DNA from: Arthrobacter sp. PAMC 25486
GTDB lineage: Bacteria > Actinomycetota > Actinomycetes > Actinomycetales > Micrococcaceae
NCBI RefSeq assembly: GCF_000785535.1
Contig: NZ_CP007595.1
Location: forward strand, 1,426,001 to 1,490,000
Length of the DNA: 64,000 bases
Direction of reading: 5' to 3'
Numbering within the stretch: position 1 is the stretch's first letter; each line of letters starts with the position of its first letter. Both the position numbers and the translations under genes were made by a program. Of the stretch, positions 15,493-25,134 are shown one piece after another. The notes under the pieces were generated by a model. That model made no database searches and was not told the DNA's origin. It was given only the letters and a program-made list of their open reading frames with translations.

Positions 15493-16905
15493 ATGAACCA
15501 CCACCCCGCCGCTGGAACACCAGCGCCTGCCACAACGGCGCCCGCCAGCACAGGGTTGGGCACCTCGCTCAAGCAGCGCCAGTTAACCATGATGGGCCTG
15601 GGCTCCGCCATTGGGGCCGGGCTCTTCCTCGGCTCGGGCGAAGGGATCATGCTGGCAGGCCCGGCCGTCCTGGTTTCCTACCTGGTCGCCGGCACGCTGA
15701 TCATCCTTGTCATGTGGGCGCTGGGCGAAATGGCGGCCGCCAATCCCAACTCGGGAGCCTTCTCCGTGTACGCCGAAAAAGCCATGGGCAAGGTTGCCGG
15801 GGCAACTGTTGGCTGGCTGTGGTGGCTGCAACTGGTGGTGGTGATCGCCGCCGAGGCGCTGGGTGCCTCGCAGCTGCTGGTGACGGTGTGGCCGGTCCTG
15901 CCGGCGTGGGCGCTGACCTTGATCTTCATGGTGATCTTCACCGCGGTGAACCTGACCAGCGTGAAAAATTACGGCGAGTTTGAGTTCTGGTTTGCCTTAT
16001 TGAAGGTCACCGCCATTGTGCTGTTCCTCGCCTTTGGCGCAGCACTGCTGCTGGGCTTCATCCCCGGAACAACCTCCCCCGGCCTCGGAAACTTCGTGAA
16101 CAACGACGGCTTTGCACCCACCGGCATGGCAGGCATCGCCGCGGCCTTGTTCGTGGTGGCGTTCGCCTTTGGCGGCACCGAAATTGTCGCCGTTGCCGCC
16201 GCTGAAACGACCAACCCCTCACGCAGCGTCGCCGTTGCCGTGCGCACTGTCGTGTGGCGCATCCTGGTGTTTTACGTGGGCTCCATCTTCATCATCGCCG
16301 CCGTTCTCCCCTGGACGTCCCAGGCCCTGCTCTCGCCCTTCGCCGGCGTCCTAAACACGGCAGGTCTGGAATGGGCCGGAACCGTGATCACCCTGGTGGC
16401 TGTGGCTGCACTGCTCTCGGCCCTGAACGCCAACCTTTATGGCGCCTCACGCATGATCTACTCACTGTCCGAACGCCGTGAGGCACCCCGGATGTTCAAG
16501 GGCATCAGCCAGTGGCAGGTACCTGTTCCCGCCGTCATCATTTCCGTGGCCTTTGGCTTCGTCACGGTGCTTTGGGAGTTCCTCTACCCCGACACCGTGC
16601 TGCGCATCCTGCTGAACCTGGTAGGTTCCACCTGCCTGGTCGTTTGGGGCTCGGCCCTGCTCTCACAACTGATCCTGCGCCGCCGCGCCGACCGCGACGG
16701 CACCACGCTGCCCTTGCGCATGCGCGGCTTCCCGTGGCTGACCATCGCCGGCCTGGTGCTGCTGGCCGCGATCTTCGTGGTGGGCTTCAGCGACCCCGTT
16801 AGTCGCAGCCAGCTGCTGAGCACCTTCAGCCTCGTGGCCGTGATCGCCCTCCTGAGCTGGCTCGGCCACCGGGTCCAGCAAAGACGCGCCGCGCCGGTCA
16901 CGTAG
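15493..16905 (+). CDS. APC-superfamily amino acid permease
   Basis: 470 residues with about 12 membrane helices. Signatures are LKQRQLTMMGLGSAIGAGLF with the GSAIGAGLF helix-1 break, GEMAAANPNSGAFSVYAEKAMG, and the region VAFAFGGTEIVAVAAAET with its conserved Glu, as in the amino acid transporter family (GABA, proline and aromatic permeases). It imports an amino acid with protons; substrate cannot be read from sequence. ATG 15493 was preferred because the 25 codons before it are unlike the family. A long repeat-rich leader lies upstream. Confidence 0.9.
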   Translation: MNHHPAAGTPAPATTAPASTGLGTSLKQRQLTMMGLGSAIGAGLFLGSGEGIMLAGPAVLVSYLVAGTLIILVMWALGEMAAANPNSGAFSVYAEKAMGKVAGATVGWLWWLQLVVVIAAEALGASQLLVTVWPVLPAWALTLIFMVIFTAVNLTSVKNYGEFEFWFALLKVTAIVLFLAFGAALLLGFIPGTTSPGLGNFVNNDGFAPTGMAGIAAALFVVAFAFGGTEIVAVAAAETTNPSRSVAVAVRTVVWRILVFYVGSIFIIAAVLPWTSQALLSPFAGVLNTAGLEWAGTVITLVAVAALLSALNANLYGASRMIYSLSERREAPRMFKGISQWQVPVPAVIISVAFGFVTVLWEFLYPDTVLRILLNLVGSTCLVVWGSALLSQLILRRRADRDGTTLPLRMRGFPWLTIAGLVLLAAIFVVGFSDPVSRSQLLSTFSLVAVIALLSWLGHRVQQRRAAPVT

Positions 16906-16977
16906 GGCGCCCGTGCCCGGTTTTCGCTATTGTTGACGTACGACGGCGGCACTAGCCACCGCGGGAAAGGTCCAGTT

Positions 16978-17796
16978 ATGTCTTCCCTTGGCAAACACGC
17001 GGAAACGGCGTCCCCGCACAGCATTGAGGGCGCCCAGGCCGGGCTCAGCGTGGTGGTTTTCGCTGCGGCTGATCCGGCACCCCTGCCCCCGGTTTTTCTC
17101 ATTCACGGCTTCGCCTCCTCCGTGGCGCTGAACTGGGTCAAGACAGGCTGGGTGCAGGCGCTCAACCGTGCCGGGCGCACGGTGCTCAGCGTTGACCTGC
17201 CCGGGCACGGCGGCAGCAACACCCCCTACGACCTTGACTCCTACACGCCCGGAAAAATCAGGGCCGACCTGCTGCAGATCCTCATCGACGAGGGAGTCCG
17301 CCCACTCGTGGAGGGTGACCCTACCAGCGGCGTGGACCTGATCGGCTATTCACTGGGGTCCCGGCTGGCATGGGAGTTTGGTGCCACCCAATCCGAGTTG
17401 GTGCGCAAAATGGTGCTGGGCGGGCCCAACCCCCAGGACCCCCTGGCCGACTTTGACCTCCGTGCCGCCCAGGACTTCCTCAACGACGGCACGCCCATCG
17501 AGGACGAGTCGACTCGGTGGCTGTTGAACATGGCGCAGCTGATCCCCTCCAACGACATCTTCGCGCTCCTGGCCCTGATTCAGGCCGTAAAAATGGAGCC
17601 CTTTGACCCCTCCGACGCGGTGCCGCACATGCCGGTCCTGCTCGTGGCGGGCAGCCTCGACGAACGCGCACGCAGCATGAACCGGCTCGCCGAGCTCAGC
17701 CCGGGTGCGCAGCAATTGGTAATTCCCGGGCGCACCCACAACAACACGGTGACCTCGCGGGAGTTCAAGGACGCGGCAATCAGCTTCCTGAGCTGA
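16978..17796 (+). CDS. Alpha/beta hydrolase
   Basis: 272 residues. HGFASS near 43 is the oxyanion loop, GYSLGSR near 123-129 holds the nucleophilic Ser, and GRTHNNTV near the C-terminus holds the catalytic His; an acid in VLLVAGSLDER completes the triad. The fold matches small-molecule esterases or haloperoxidase-like enzymes, substrate unknown. ATG 16978 is preceded by GGGAAAGG. Its last 17 bp overlap the 3' end of the convergent MFS gene, so transcripts from both strands must overlap there. Confidence 0.85.
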   Translation: MSSLGKHAETASPHSIEGAQAGLSVVVFAAADPAPLPPVFLIHGFASSVALNWVKTGWVQALNRAGRTVLSVDLPGHGGSNTPYDLDSYTPGKIRADLLQILIDEGVRPLVEGDPTSGVDLIGYSLGSRLAWEFGATQSELVRKMVLGGPNPQDPLADFDLRAAQDFLNDGTPIEDESTRWLLNMAQLIPSNDIFALLALIQAVKMEPFDPSDAVPHMPVLLVAGSLDERARSMNRLAELSPGAQQLVIPGRTHNNTVTSREFKDAAISFLS

Positions 17797-19081
17797 GTTG
17801 GCGGCGCAGCACCACCGCGGCCAAGACACCCAACAGGAACAAGGCGGTGGCAGCCGCAATGGGCACCAGGAACGCCGCCGAATATCCCACACTTTGCGCC
17901 AGTGAACCTGCCACTGACGAGCCCAACGCCGTCCCCGCAACGATGCCACTGGACAGTGCCGTCATGACGGTGCCCATCCACTGCTGCGGGGCAACGACGC
18001 TGCCCACGCTGAAAATGGTGACCATGACGGGACCCACGGCAAGGCCCACCAGCAGCAGCACCCACACCATCTGCCCCAGTGTGGAGGGCAGGAGGAACGC
18101 CGCCGATGCGGCAGCCATGAACCCGGCGGCCAGCACCCAGCGCCACGCATAGCTGAATTTCACCGGCCAATACGCCACGGACAAGGCTGTCAGGGCGGAG
18201 CTGGAGCCCATGATGGCGTACATGAGCCCGGCCTGGTCCACCGAACCGTGAACGCCGGTGAATGCTGTCAGCGCGGTCTGGGATGAACCAAAGAAGGTAC
18301 CCATGAACAGCATGCCGGCCACGGGTACGGCGACAAGGAACCAGTTGGGTTTTGCCTTGGCAACGTAGCCGGCGTTGCCCACCGTGCTGCTGAGGGAGGG
18401 GCGGGCCACCACGGTTTCCACCGTTGGGTGGATGGCAAAGAGGGTGACCAGGACCGCCGTCATGAGCGCGGCAAGGGCCAGCGGCAGCCAGGGCGCCACA
18501 AGCGATGCCAGCAATCCCACGAGCGCGGGCCCCAGCACAAAGGTGATCTCGTCGGCGGTGCCTTCCAGGGAAAGCGCCGTGTCCACGGCGGTGCCCTGTT
18601 CCTTGGCGGGCAGCTTCTTGCTCAGTGCCATCCACCGCACACGCGAGAGCGGGCCCACCTGGGGCGAGGTGCCGCCGGCCACGAACGCCGTCACCAGTAC
18701 GGCCAGCGTGCCGGCGTCGCCCAGTTTCGCGCCGCTGTCCGGGATCAATGAATACGCCAAGAAGACGACGGCGGACACGAGCACTGCGTTGACGATGGCA
18801 GCAACAAGCAGCACGGGTTTCTGACCCAGCCTGTCGGCCAGGTAACCCACAACCGGCGCCCCAACGGCTGCACCCAAGCCGATGCTGCCGGCGGCAAAAC
18901 CGCCGATGGCGTAGGAGCCGCTGACCTGGGTGACCATGGTCAACACACCGATCGTGAGCATGGCCAGCGGCACCCGGGCGAAAAGACCCAGCGGGATGTA
19001 GCTTCTGCCGGCCAGTCTGGGCAGCACGGCATAGCGTCCGCCCTTCAGGTCAAGGGCGGTGGTGTCGGAGGAGGTGTCCAT
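17780..19081 (-). CDS. Major facilitator superfamily transporter
   Basis: 433 residues with 12 predicted helices in two halves. The helix 2-3 loop reads GYLADRLGQKP, a good match to the MFS motif A. The central loop (about 200-225) is basic. Similar actinobacterial proteins are annotated as drug or sugar efflux MFS proteins; the substrate is not known. It converges on, and overlaps by 17 bp, the alpha/beta hydrolase gene. It begins about 100 bp from the end of sbcC but is read on the same strand. Confidence 0.88.
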   Translation of the reverse strand: MDTSSDTTALDLKGGRYAVLPRLAGRSYIPLGLFARVPLAMLTIGVLTMVTQVSGSYAIGGFAAGSIGLGAAVGAPVVGYLADRLGQKPVLLVAAIVNAVLVSAVVFLAYSLIPDSGAKLGDAGTLAVLVTAFVAGGTSPQVGPLSRVRWMALSKKLPAKEQGTAVDTALSLEGTADEITFVLGPALVGLLASLVAPWLPLALAALMTAVLVTLFAIHPTVETVVARPSLSSTVGNAGYVAKAKPNWFLVAVPVAGMLFMGTFFGSSQTALTAFTGVHGSVDQAGLMYAIMGSSSALTALSVAYWPVKFSYAWRWVLAAGFMAAASAAFLLPSTLGQMVWVLLLVGLAVGPVMVTIFSVGSVVAPQQWMGTVMTALSSGIVAGTALGSSVAGSLAQSVGYSAAFLVPIAAATALFLLGVLAAVVLRRQLSSGS

Positions 19082-19182
19082 GGACGGTGAGATGGTCAGC
19101 TGCTTTCACAATGTTTCGGGTCTTGGCCCGTGCCGGTTCCAGCCACCGGTTTCTTCAGGCAAGACCGCTCAAGTCTACCTGT

Positions 19183-22100
19183 TCAGGACGATTCGGCACC
19201 CGCCATTTTCAGCTCAACCGTTGAGCCATTACGACCCTTGTGCACATGCAGGTGCAGGGGTATGCGCTGTTTCATCTCCGCAACGTGGCTGACCAGACCA
19301 ACCATGCGTCCGCCGTCGCGCAATCCCTCCAGCGCATCCATGACCTGCTCCAGGGACTGCTCGTCGAGGCTGCCAAAGCCTTCATCGACAAACAAGGTCT
19401 CAATGTCCAGTCCGCCGGATTCCTGCTGCACCACATCGGAGAGCCCGAGCGCCAGCGACAACGAGGCCATGAACGATTCCCCGCCCGACAGCGTGGCCGT
19501 GTCCCGGCTGAGCCCCGTCCACTCATCCACCACAACGAGTCCCAGGCCAGCCTTGTGGTTGCCCTTCTTGGCATCACTGTGGCGCAGGGTGTAGCGGGCA
19601 TCGCTCATGGTGGCCAGGCGCAGCGAGGCAGCCTGCGCCACCTGTTCCAGCCGGGCGGCCAGGACGTAGCTGCTCAGCGTCATCTTGTATCTGTTGTCCC
19701 CGCCCCCGCGCACAGTTTCGGCCAAACCCGCCAACAACTGCGCCCGCTCCCGCAACGGGGCAACCTTTTCCTCCAGCGAAATGAAGGCAGCCTCGGTGGC
19801 CGCCAGCTGCGCAGCCGCATTGCGCGCCATGCCCGCTGCGAGCACCCCCGTCTCCGCCTCGGCCCGTGCCGCTGCGGCGGACCGCACTAATTCGGCGACC
19901 GTGTCATCGCTAGGCACAGGCACCCCGGCCGCGGCCTCCTGCTGGGCCGCCACCACCTCCGGGGCCGCCAATCTGTCGGTGTTCACGGCAATGGCCCGGG
20001 CATGGTCCTTGATCGCCTGGTCGATGGCGGCCGCATCCGCCGGACCCAGCAGGGCCGCCCTCACCTCGTCCGCATCGGCAAAGACAGATTCGTCCAACGA
20101 CTGCATCAGCGCCTCGGCGGCATCGTCGGCGGCGGCACCAGCCGTGGCCTGGCCCCGCATGGCAAGGAGCAGGGCTGCCCCCGGCTCCTGCGCCCGGGTC
20201 AATGATTCCCGCCGTTGCCCCAACGTGGCATGCCCATCACGGACGAGCGTGAGATGGTCCGCCAGAACCTCGATTTCCGATACCAGTGCTGAGTGTCCGG
20301 CCGCCAGTGACGCCGCCTTCCCCGACGCCTCGAGGACCGACGCCTGGGCGTTTTCCATGCCCTGTTGCAGCGCCGCCGACTCCGTACCCAGGGCCTCAAG
20401 CTCTGCCACAGCCGCCACGGCCTGCCGGTGTTCCTGCTGTTTAAGCACGACGGCGTCCCTCGCCTTTTGCAACTCGCCCCCGCCTCCGCGTTCGGCCAGC
20501 ACGGCAAGGGTGTTCTTGGCCTCGGCCAGTTTGCTGCGTGCCGTGTTCGCTGCAGCCTCCGCCGCGTCGAAGAGTTTCTTGGCAGCCTTTTCCGCCTTAA
20601 CCAGGTCCGCACCTTTTCCGGCCAGCGGTGAGGGTGCCGGATGAACGGTGCTGCCGCACACTTGGCAGGGTTCCCCGTCCACCAGGGCCGCCGCCAATTC
20701 TCCGGCAGCCTGGCTAAGTCTTAGATCCAAGGCGTGCAGCCAATTTTCCTTGGCAGTCAGGGCTTGTTCGCGCGCCGCGTTTTCGGCCTGGCCCAGCAGT
20801 TCCACGAGGGTGCTGTGCTCGAGGTATTCCTCGATGGTGGCAACCAGCTGAGCGGCGGCCGTGGCGCCGTGTGCGCTTTGCTCTACATTGTGCGCTCCGT
20901 TCCGCAGTTCCTCCTGACGCGCCTGGACCTCCACCAGGCGGGCCTTGGCTGCGGTGACGGCTGCGCTGTGTTCGTCCTGCTGCTTGAGAACCAGCGCCTG
21001 GGCACCCTTGTTCTCCGCCAGTTCTGCAGCTTTCTGGCGGTGCCGTGTTTCCTCGGGCAGGGCAGCATCAACTGTTGCCAGCAGCTTGGTCAGTTCCCGA
21101 TCGAGACTTTCCAACTCCGCCGCGGTGGCTGTCGCGGACGCCTTGCCGAGCTGGCCCGCCGCCAGTTCATTGGCGTCGAAACTGGCTGCCGACGCCGCCG
21201 TCTGGGACTGTGCCCGCGCACTGGCCGTGGCAGTTTTTGCCGCCGTGTCCACCACTGCGGCCAGGACCTGGGCTTGATGGTGGCGGTCCAAACAGTGCCG
21301 CCACTGTGACTCTTCCCCTGCCAGCTCAGCAAGCCGGGCTTGTTCGCTGAGCGCTGCGGCCAGCGCCAGATGCCAGCTGCGTTGTCCTTCAGCCTTCGTG
21401 ACGGCGCTGGCCAACGATTCGGCCTTGAACCGGCCCGCCCCGGCGTTCGCCCCAGTGCGCTCAACAGCCGCCGCGAGTCCCTCCCGCAAGGCCTCGAAGA
21501 GCTCCAGGCCGCTGAGTTCACTCGGGGGTGCTTGTTTCTCCGCTGCTTCTTCAGTCGCGTCGGCCTGCTTCCCGTCTGCCGCGGCCGCTTGCTCTTCCGC
21601 CGTAAGAACTTGTGCGCTTTGGCTGCGTGCCAGTTGCTCGGCACTTGCCAACTCTGCCAGCCCGGCAGCGACGGCGGCCTGGGCCGTCCTCGAATCGGCA
21701 GCCAGCCGTTCCTGCACGCCTTCGTAGACATCCGTGCCGAAGAGCCGTTGCAACAACGCCTGGCGATCTACGGCACTGGCCCGCAGGAACGCCGCAAAGT
21801 CACCTTGGGCCAGGAGCACCACCTTGGTGAACTGGGCCATGTTCATGCCCAACAGCTCCTGAATTTCGGCGGCGGCCTCGTCGTTGCGGGTCGACTTCAC
21901 TTCCCAGCCGTCAGAGGTCTTTTCCCGCAGCTGGGTGCTGGCCTGCTCACGGGTGGTGCCCGATCCTCGCTTGACGGGCCGCATCCATTCGGGGCTGCGG
22001 CTCACTTCCAGCCTGCGGCCGCCTGCACTGAATTCGCACAGCACCTCCGGGCCAACACCCTCGGCGGCATGGTGGCTGCGAAGCTGGCCCATGCTGACCG

Positions 22101-22281
22101 AGCGGGCGCCGGGAACCGCCCCGTACAGCGCATAGGCGATGGCGTCCAGGACACTGGTTTTCCCCGCCCCGGTGGATCCGTTGAGCAGAAAGATCCCTTG
22201 GGCACCCAGCAGGTCAAAGTCAATAATTTCCCGGCCGGCAAAGGGGCCGAAGGCCTGGATCTCCAAACGATGGATCCTCAT
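19183..22281 (-). CDS. sbcC: Exonuclease SbcCD, ATPase subunit SbcC (Rad50-like)
   Basis: 1032 residues. Walker A is GSTGAGKT at 35-42 after MRIHRLEIQAFGPFAG. Two long Ala/Glu-rich coiled-coil arms flank a zinc hook CQVCGSTVHP in the middle. The C-terminal lobe has the ABC signature LSGGESFMASLSLALGLS and Walker B LFVDEGFGSLD. With SbcD it forms the Mre11/Rad50-type complex that opens hairpins and protein-blocked DNA ends. The start ATG at 22281 overlaps the sbcD stop (ATGA). Long palindromes are normally SbcCD substrates, which is of note in a window full of them. Confidence 0.96.
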   Translation of the reverse strand: MRIHRLEIQAFGPFAGREIIDFDLLGAQGIFLLNGSTGAGKTSVLDAIAYALYGAVPGARSVSMGQLRSHHAAEGVGPEVLCEFSAGGRRLEVSRSPEWMRPVKRGSGTTREQASTQLREKTSDGWEVKSTRNDEAAAEIQELLGMNMAQFTKVVLLAQGDFAAFLRASAVDRQALLQRLFGTDVYEGVQERLAADSRTAQAAVAAGLAELASAEQLARSQSAQVLTAEEQAAAADGKQADATEEAAEKQAPPSELSGLELFEALREGLAAAVERTGANAGAGRFKAESLASAVTKAEGQRSWHLALAAALSEQARLAELAGEESQWRHCLDRHHQAQVLAAVVDTAAKTATASARAQSQTAASAASFDANELAAGQLGKASATATAAELESLDRELTKLLATVDAALPEETRHRQKAAELAENKGAQALVLKQQDEHSAAVTAAKARLVEVQARQEELRNGAHNVEQSAHGATAAAQLVATIEEYLEHSTLVELLGQAENAAREQALTAKENWLHALDLRLSQAAGELAAALVDGEPCQVCGSTVHPAPSPLAGKGADLVKAEKAAKKLFDAAEAAANTARSKLAEAKNTLAVLAERGGGGELQKARDAVVLKQQEHRQAVAAVAELEALGTESAALQQGMENAQASVLEASGKAASLAAGHSALVSEIEVLADHLTLVRDGHATLGQRRESLTRAQEPGAALLLAMRGQATAGAAADDAAEALMQSLDESVFADADEVRAALLGPADAAAIDQAIKDHARAIAVNTDRLAAPEVVAAQQEAAAGVPVPSDDTVAELVRSAAAARAEAETGVLAAGMARNAAAQLAATEAAFISLEEKVAPLRERAQLLAGLAETVRGGGDNRYKMTLSSYVLAARLEQVAQAASLRLATMSDARYTLRHSDAKKGNHKAGLGLVVVDEWTGLSRDTATLSGGESFMASLSLALGLSDVVQQESGGLDIETLFVDEGFGSLDEQSLEQVMDALEGLRDGGRMVGLVSHVAEMKQRIPLHLHVHKGRNGSTVELKMAGAESS

Positions 22282-23444
22282 CGGGACACCTCGGCTTCCC
22301 GCACGGAAGCCAGGGCTGCGCGCAAAAGTTGTTGTTCGTCGTCGTTGGCGGGGCGGTGGCGCACGTGGTCCAGGAATCCGCAGCACAGTTCCAGTTCATC
22401 CGTCGCCTGGGCAATGCGGGCCCCGTAGCTTTGGGTGGTGGAGTCGCGGGCTGTTTCCGGCTCAAACATGAGCACGAGGGTGTGCCGGAAGCGGGTGCGC
22501 AGTCGCTCCATGGCCAGTTCCGGGCGGTCGTTGTCCGTCAGCGTGATTTGGCAGTAATGCTCTTCGGCCCCGGCCCACCGATCGTCAACGAGCAGTCCCT
22601 CCAGCTTTCCCTGCAGGATGCTCAGGGCCCGCTCGGGAGCCCAGTTGACCTTGGTGACCTCGCCCAGGCCGGCGCCGGTGATTTCCAGCAGCCAAGCGCC
22701 CTTGATGTGTGCTGCCTCGGAGAAGGAGTAGGGCAGCGGGGAACCTGAATAACGTACGGTCTCGCTGAGCCGCTGGCGCCCGTGCAGATGGCCCAGTGCG
22801 GTGTAGCTGAAGGGCTCGAAGAGGTCCAGGGGCACTGCCCCAACTCCCCCGATGGACAGCTCGCGCTCACTGGCCGAGGTGATGCCGCCGCTGGCGAAGG
22901 TGTGCGCCAAGACGATGGACGGCGTGCCCGGCGCACGGCTCTGCAAGTCCTCGGAGATCAGCTTTAGTGCCGCCTCCGTGACGCTGAAGTGTGTACCATT
23001 TTCCACACCCAGTTCCTCGGCCACCAGGCGTGGTTCAAGATAGGGGATGCCGTAAATGGCCAGTACCGGGCCGCCTGCACTGCCATCCAACGGCAGCAGC
23101 ACGGGTGTGGCGAGGTCCGCGATGCGGGTGCGCAGGTGGACGCCGGCGCTCTCCAGCAAGCGCCCGCCAAATCCGAGCCGGGTGGCCGAATCATGGTTGC
23201 CGCTGGTCACCACCACCTGGACGCCCGCCTTGTTCAGCCGGGCCAGGATGTCGTCAAAAAGATTGACGACGTCGACACTGGGCAAGGCGCGATCGTAGAC
23301 ATCACCGGCGACCAGGACCACGTCGACGTTCTCCGCCGCAACGGTGTCCAGGAGCTGGTCGGCAAAGCGCCGTTGCGCCGCCAGGGTTCCAACGCCGTGG
23401 AACGACCTGCCCAAATGCCAGTCTGAGGTGTGCAGAAGCTTCAT
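22278..23444 (-). CDS. sbcD: Exonuclease SbcCD, nuclease subunit SbcD (Mre11-like)
   Basis: 388 residues. Calcineurin-like phosphodiesterase motifs in order: HTSDWHLGR (5-13), VLVAGDVYDRALPS near 48-60, TSGNHDS near 84-90, VLAHTFASG near 175, and GHLHGRQ near 213. These bind two Mn2+ and cut DNA. ATG 23444 begins MKLLHTSDWHLG as in other SbcD; an upstream codon would add 11 unconserved residues. It forms an operon with sbcC through a 4-bp overlap. Confidence 0.96.
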   Translation of the reverse strand: MKLLHTSDWHLGRSFHGVGTLAAQRRFADQLLDTVAAENVDVVLVAGDVYDRALPSVDVVNLFDDILARLNKAGVQVVVTSGNHDSATRLGFGGRLLESAGVHLRTRIADLATPVLLPLDGSAGGPVLAIYGIPYLEPRLVAEELGVENGTHFSVTEAALKLISEDLQSRAPGTPSIVLAHTFASGGITSASERELSIGGVGAVPLDLFEPFSYTALGHLHGRQRLSETVRYSGSPLPYSFSEAAHIKGAWLLEITGAGLGEVTKVNWAPERALSILQGKLEGLLVDDRWAGAEEHYCQITLTDNDRPELAMERLRTRFRHTLVLMFEPETARDSTTQSYGARIAQATDELELCCGFLDHVRHRPANDDEQQLLRAALASVREAEVSR

Positions 23445-23577
23445 GCTTCCAAGGTATCTGAGGGCACCGACATTCAATGACCACGCGGCGCCGTGGGCGG
23501 GTTCACGCTATGCGTCTTCCGGCCGGCCGGCGCTGGGCTGCTGGCAGGTTTAGCGGGCATTATCCGGCCGGTCGTGT

Positions 23578-23940
23578 TTAGCGGCGGGGTTTTTCCACGG
23601 TCAGTGCTTCGACGGCGGCGACATTGGCCAACTTTGCTCCGTAGATCACGGCCACGAACAGCAGTGCGCAGGCCAGGAACACCATGATCATCTGGGTTTC
23701 GGGCGAATCCAGGAACAGCAGACCAGCCAGGGAGATGGCGGCCGCGGCAATGCCGCTGACCCACATGGGCTGGACGGCGGCGGCGTGGCCGGCCTGCCAG
23801 GTCTCCTCGTTCACCATGGTCTTGGCGGTGCGGATTCCCACCAACGGATTCTTCCTGAGCTTTCCGGCGGCACACGCATGGTTGAGCGCTGCAACGCCCA
23901 GTGAGCAGGCGGCAAGAAACAGGAGGGAGAAGATCAGCAT
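23578..23940 (-). CDS. SdpI-like membrane protein
   Basis: 120 residues with three membrane helices (about 2-20, 60-77, 84-104). The loop KLRKNPLVGIRTAKTMVNEETWQAGH matches the SdpI/YhfL signature N-x-x-x-G-I-R-T...S/N-x-E-x-W-x-x-x-H. In Bacillus SdpI gives immunity to the SdpC toxin, but most actinobacterial family members are stand-alone proteins of unknown role. No toxin gene is nearby. A palindrome (23968-24031) lies between it and the aquaporin gene. Confidence 0.75.
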   Translation of the reverse strand: MLIFSLLFLAACSLGVAALNHACAAGKLRKNPLVGIRTAKTMVNEETWQAGHAAAVQPMWVSGIAAAAISLAGLLFLDSPETQMIMVFLACALLFVAVIYGAKLANVAAVEALTVEKPRR

Positions 23941-23967
23941 GTTTCAACCCTAACCGGACATAAAAAG

Positions 23968-24031
23968 TAGCCCGCAGAAAACGGCGAAAATTCGCGATTT
24001 CGCGGCATTTCTCGTCGTTTTCTGCGGGCTA
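23968..24031. repeat. Palindrome with 16-bp perfect arms
   Basis: Arms TAGCCCGCAGAAAACG (23968-23983) and its exact complement (24016-24031) enclose a 32-nt AT-richer centre that itself contains short inverted words (GCGAAAATTCGC). It stands downstream of the aquaporin gene (minus strand) and may end its transcript. Confidence 0.75.
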
Positions 24032-24062
24032 GCTGGGGGTGCTGTGCCCTCGAGCGTGGGAG

Positions 24063-25031
24063 CTACTTTTTAGGGTTGTCGAAGAAGGCTTGTGCGTCGT
24101 CGACGGGCTTTTTCAGGTCAGCAGCCGGAACCGGGGCAGGCACCACTGCGACGACCGACGCAGGCTCGGCAGCGTCGGCAGCGTCGGCAGCTTCGGCAGC
24201 GTCGGCAGCCGCGCCCGTCACCTCAGCGTCGGCAGCAGCAGGGGTGGCGGGGGCGCCAGCGGGGGCAACGGCGTCGTCCATCAGGGGCTCGGCAACCAGC
24301 TTGGCCGGGGCGAAGGAGCGGTAGATGGCAGCAGCCAGGGCCGCACCAAACAGCGGCGCCAGCCAGAACAGCCAGAGCTGGCCGGCGGCCCACGACTCGG
24401 CCAGGAACACCACCGAGGTGGCGCGGGCGGGGTTCAGCGAACCGTTGCTCAGGGGCATGGTGATGGCAACGGACACGGCGAAGGCCAGGCCGATGGCGAT
24501 CGGGCCCATGGTGGTCTTGTTGCGGGCGGAGGTGACGCCCAAAAGCAGCGCCGTGAGCATGCCAACGGCGACGAGCTCCACAATGAGGACGCCGATCATG
24601 GGCACCTGCGAGGGCGAATGGGAATCGAAGCCATTGGCCAGGGCGCCGAAGAGCTTGGGCATGTCAGGGGTGGCACCGGCCGGCATGACCTTCATCAGGG
24701 CCAGCCACACGGCTGCGGCCAGGATGGCGCCGATGGTCTGCGCCACGATGTACAGGCCTGCTGCGGAGAACTTCAGCCGGCCGGCCACCGCCATGCCCAG
24801 CGAGAACGCCGGGTTGAAGTAGCCGTTGGAGACGTGGCCGAAGGCGATGATGGCGGCGACCATGGCCAGGCCGTAGGCGAATCCCACCGTGGAGCCGGTA
24901 CCGCCTGAGCTGAAAAGTGCTGTGCCCAGGCCGGCGAAGACGATGAAAAAGCTGCCCAGCCCCTCAATGGCGACGCGGGTGCTGATCGGATGGGCCTGCA
25001 CCGGGGCCGTGGCCGTTCCGGATGAAGTCAT
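24063..25031 (-). CDS. MIP-family aquaporin/glycerol channel with low-complexity tail
   Basis: 322 residues. Six membrane helices with two NPA boxes, NPAFSLG near 74 and NPARATS near 194. The selectivity-filter residues were not assigned, so water versus glycerol is open. From about residue 250 the protein has an Ala/Asp/Glu tail rich in AADAAEAADAADAAE words, coded by GC-rich near-repeats (24170-24225), ending in KKPVDDAQAFFDNPKK. The tail is probably cytosolic and disordered. ATG 25031 was chosen over one 30 bp upstream because the family starts near the MTSSG leader. Confidence 0.88.
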   Translation of the reverse strand: MTSSGTATAPVQAHPISTRVAIEGLGSFFIVFAGLGTALFSSGGTGSTVGFAYGLAMVAAIIAFGHVSNGYFNPAFSLGMAVAGRLKFSAAGLYIVAQTIGAILAAAVWLALMKVMPAGATPDMPKLFGALANGFDSHSPSQVPMIGVLIVELVAVGMLTALLLGVTSARNKTTMGPIAIGLAFAVSVAITMPLSNGSLNPARATSVVFLAESWAAGQLWLFWLAPLFGAALAAAIYRSFAPAKLVAEPLMDDAVAPAGAPATPAAADAEVTGAAADAAEAADAADAAEPASVVAVVPAPVPAADLKKPVDDAQAFFDNPKK

Positions 25032-25134
25032 GGCGTGAAGATCCTTCGGTTGATACAACAAAGTGAAAGGCTGCCTGCGGCGCGGATGCTATGGCGGCGG
25101 GTCCCCGGGGCGAACCGGACGAGGTGCCGCACCA

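Noticed and set aside
17780..17796. Frameshift at the overlap of the convergent hydrolase and MFS genes
   Set aside because: Both proteins end naturally and the 17-bp overlap is a plain tail-to-tail overlap.
19685..20644. 319-codon plus-strand frame inside sbcC
   Set aside because: Ala/Ser-rich antisense of the coiled-coil arms; no start signal and sbcC motifs lie on the other strand.
23578..23940. Toxin immunity gene of an SdpC-type system
   Set aside because: The fold is SdpI-like, but no sdpA, sdpB or sdpC gene is near.
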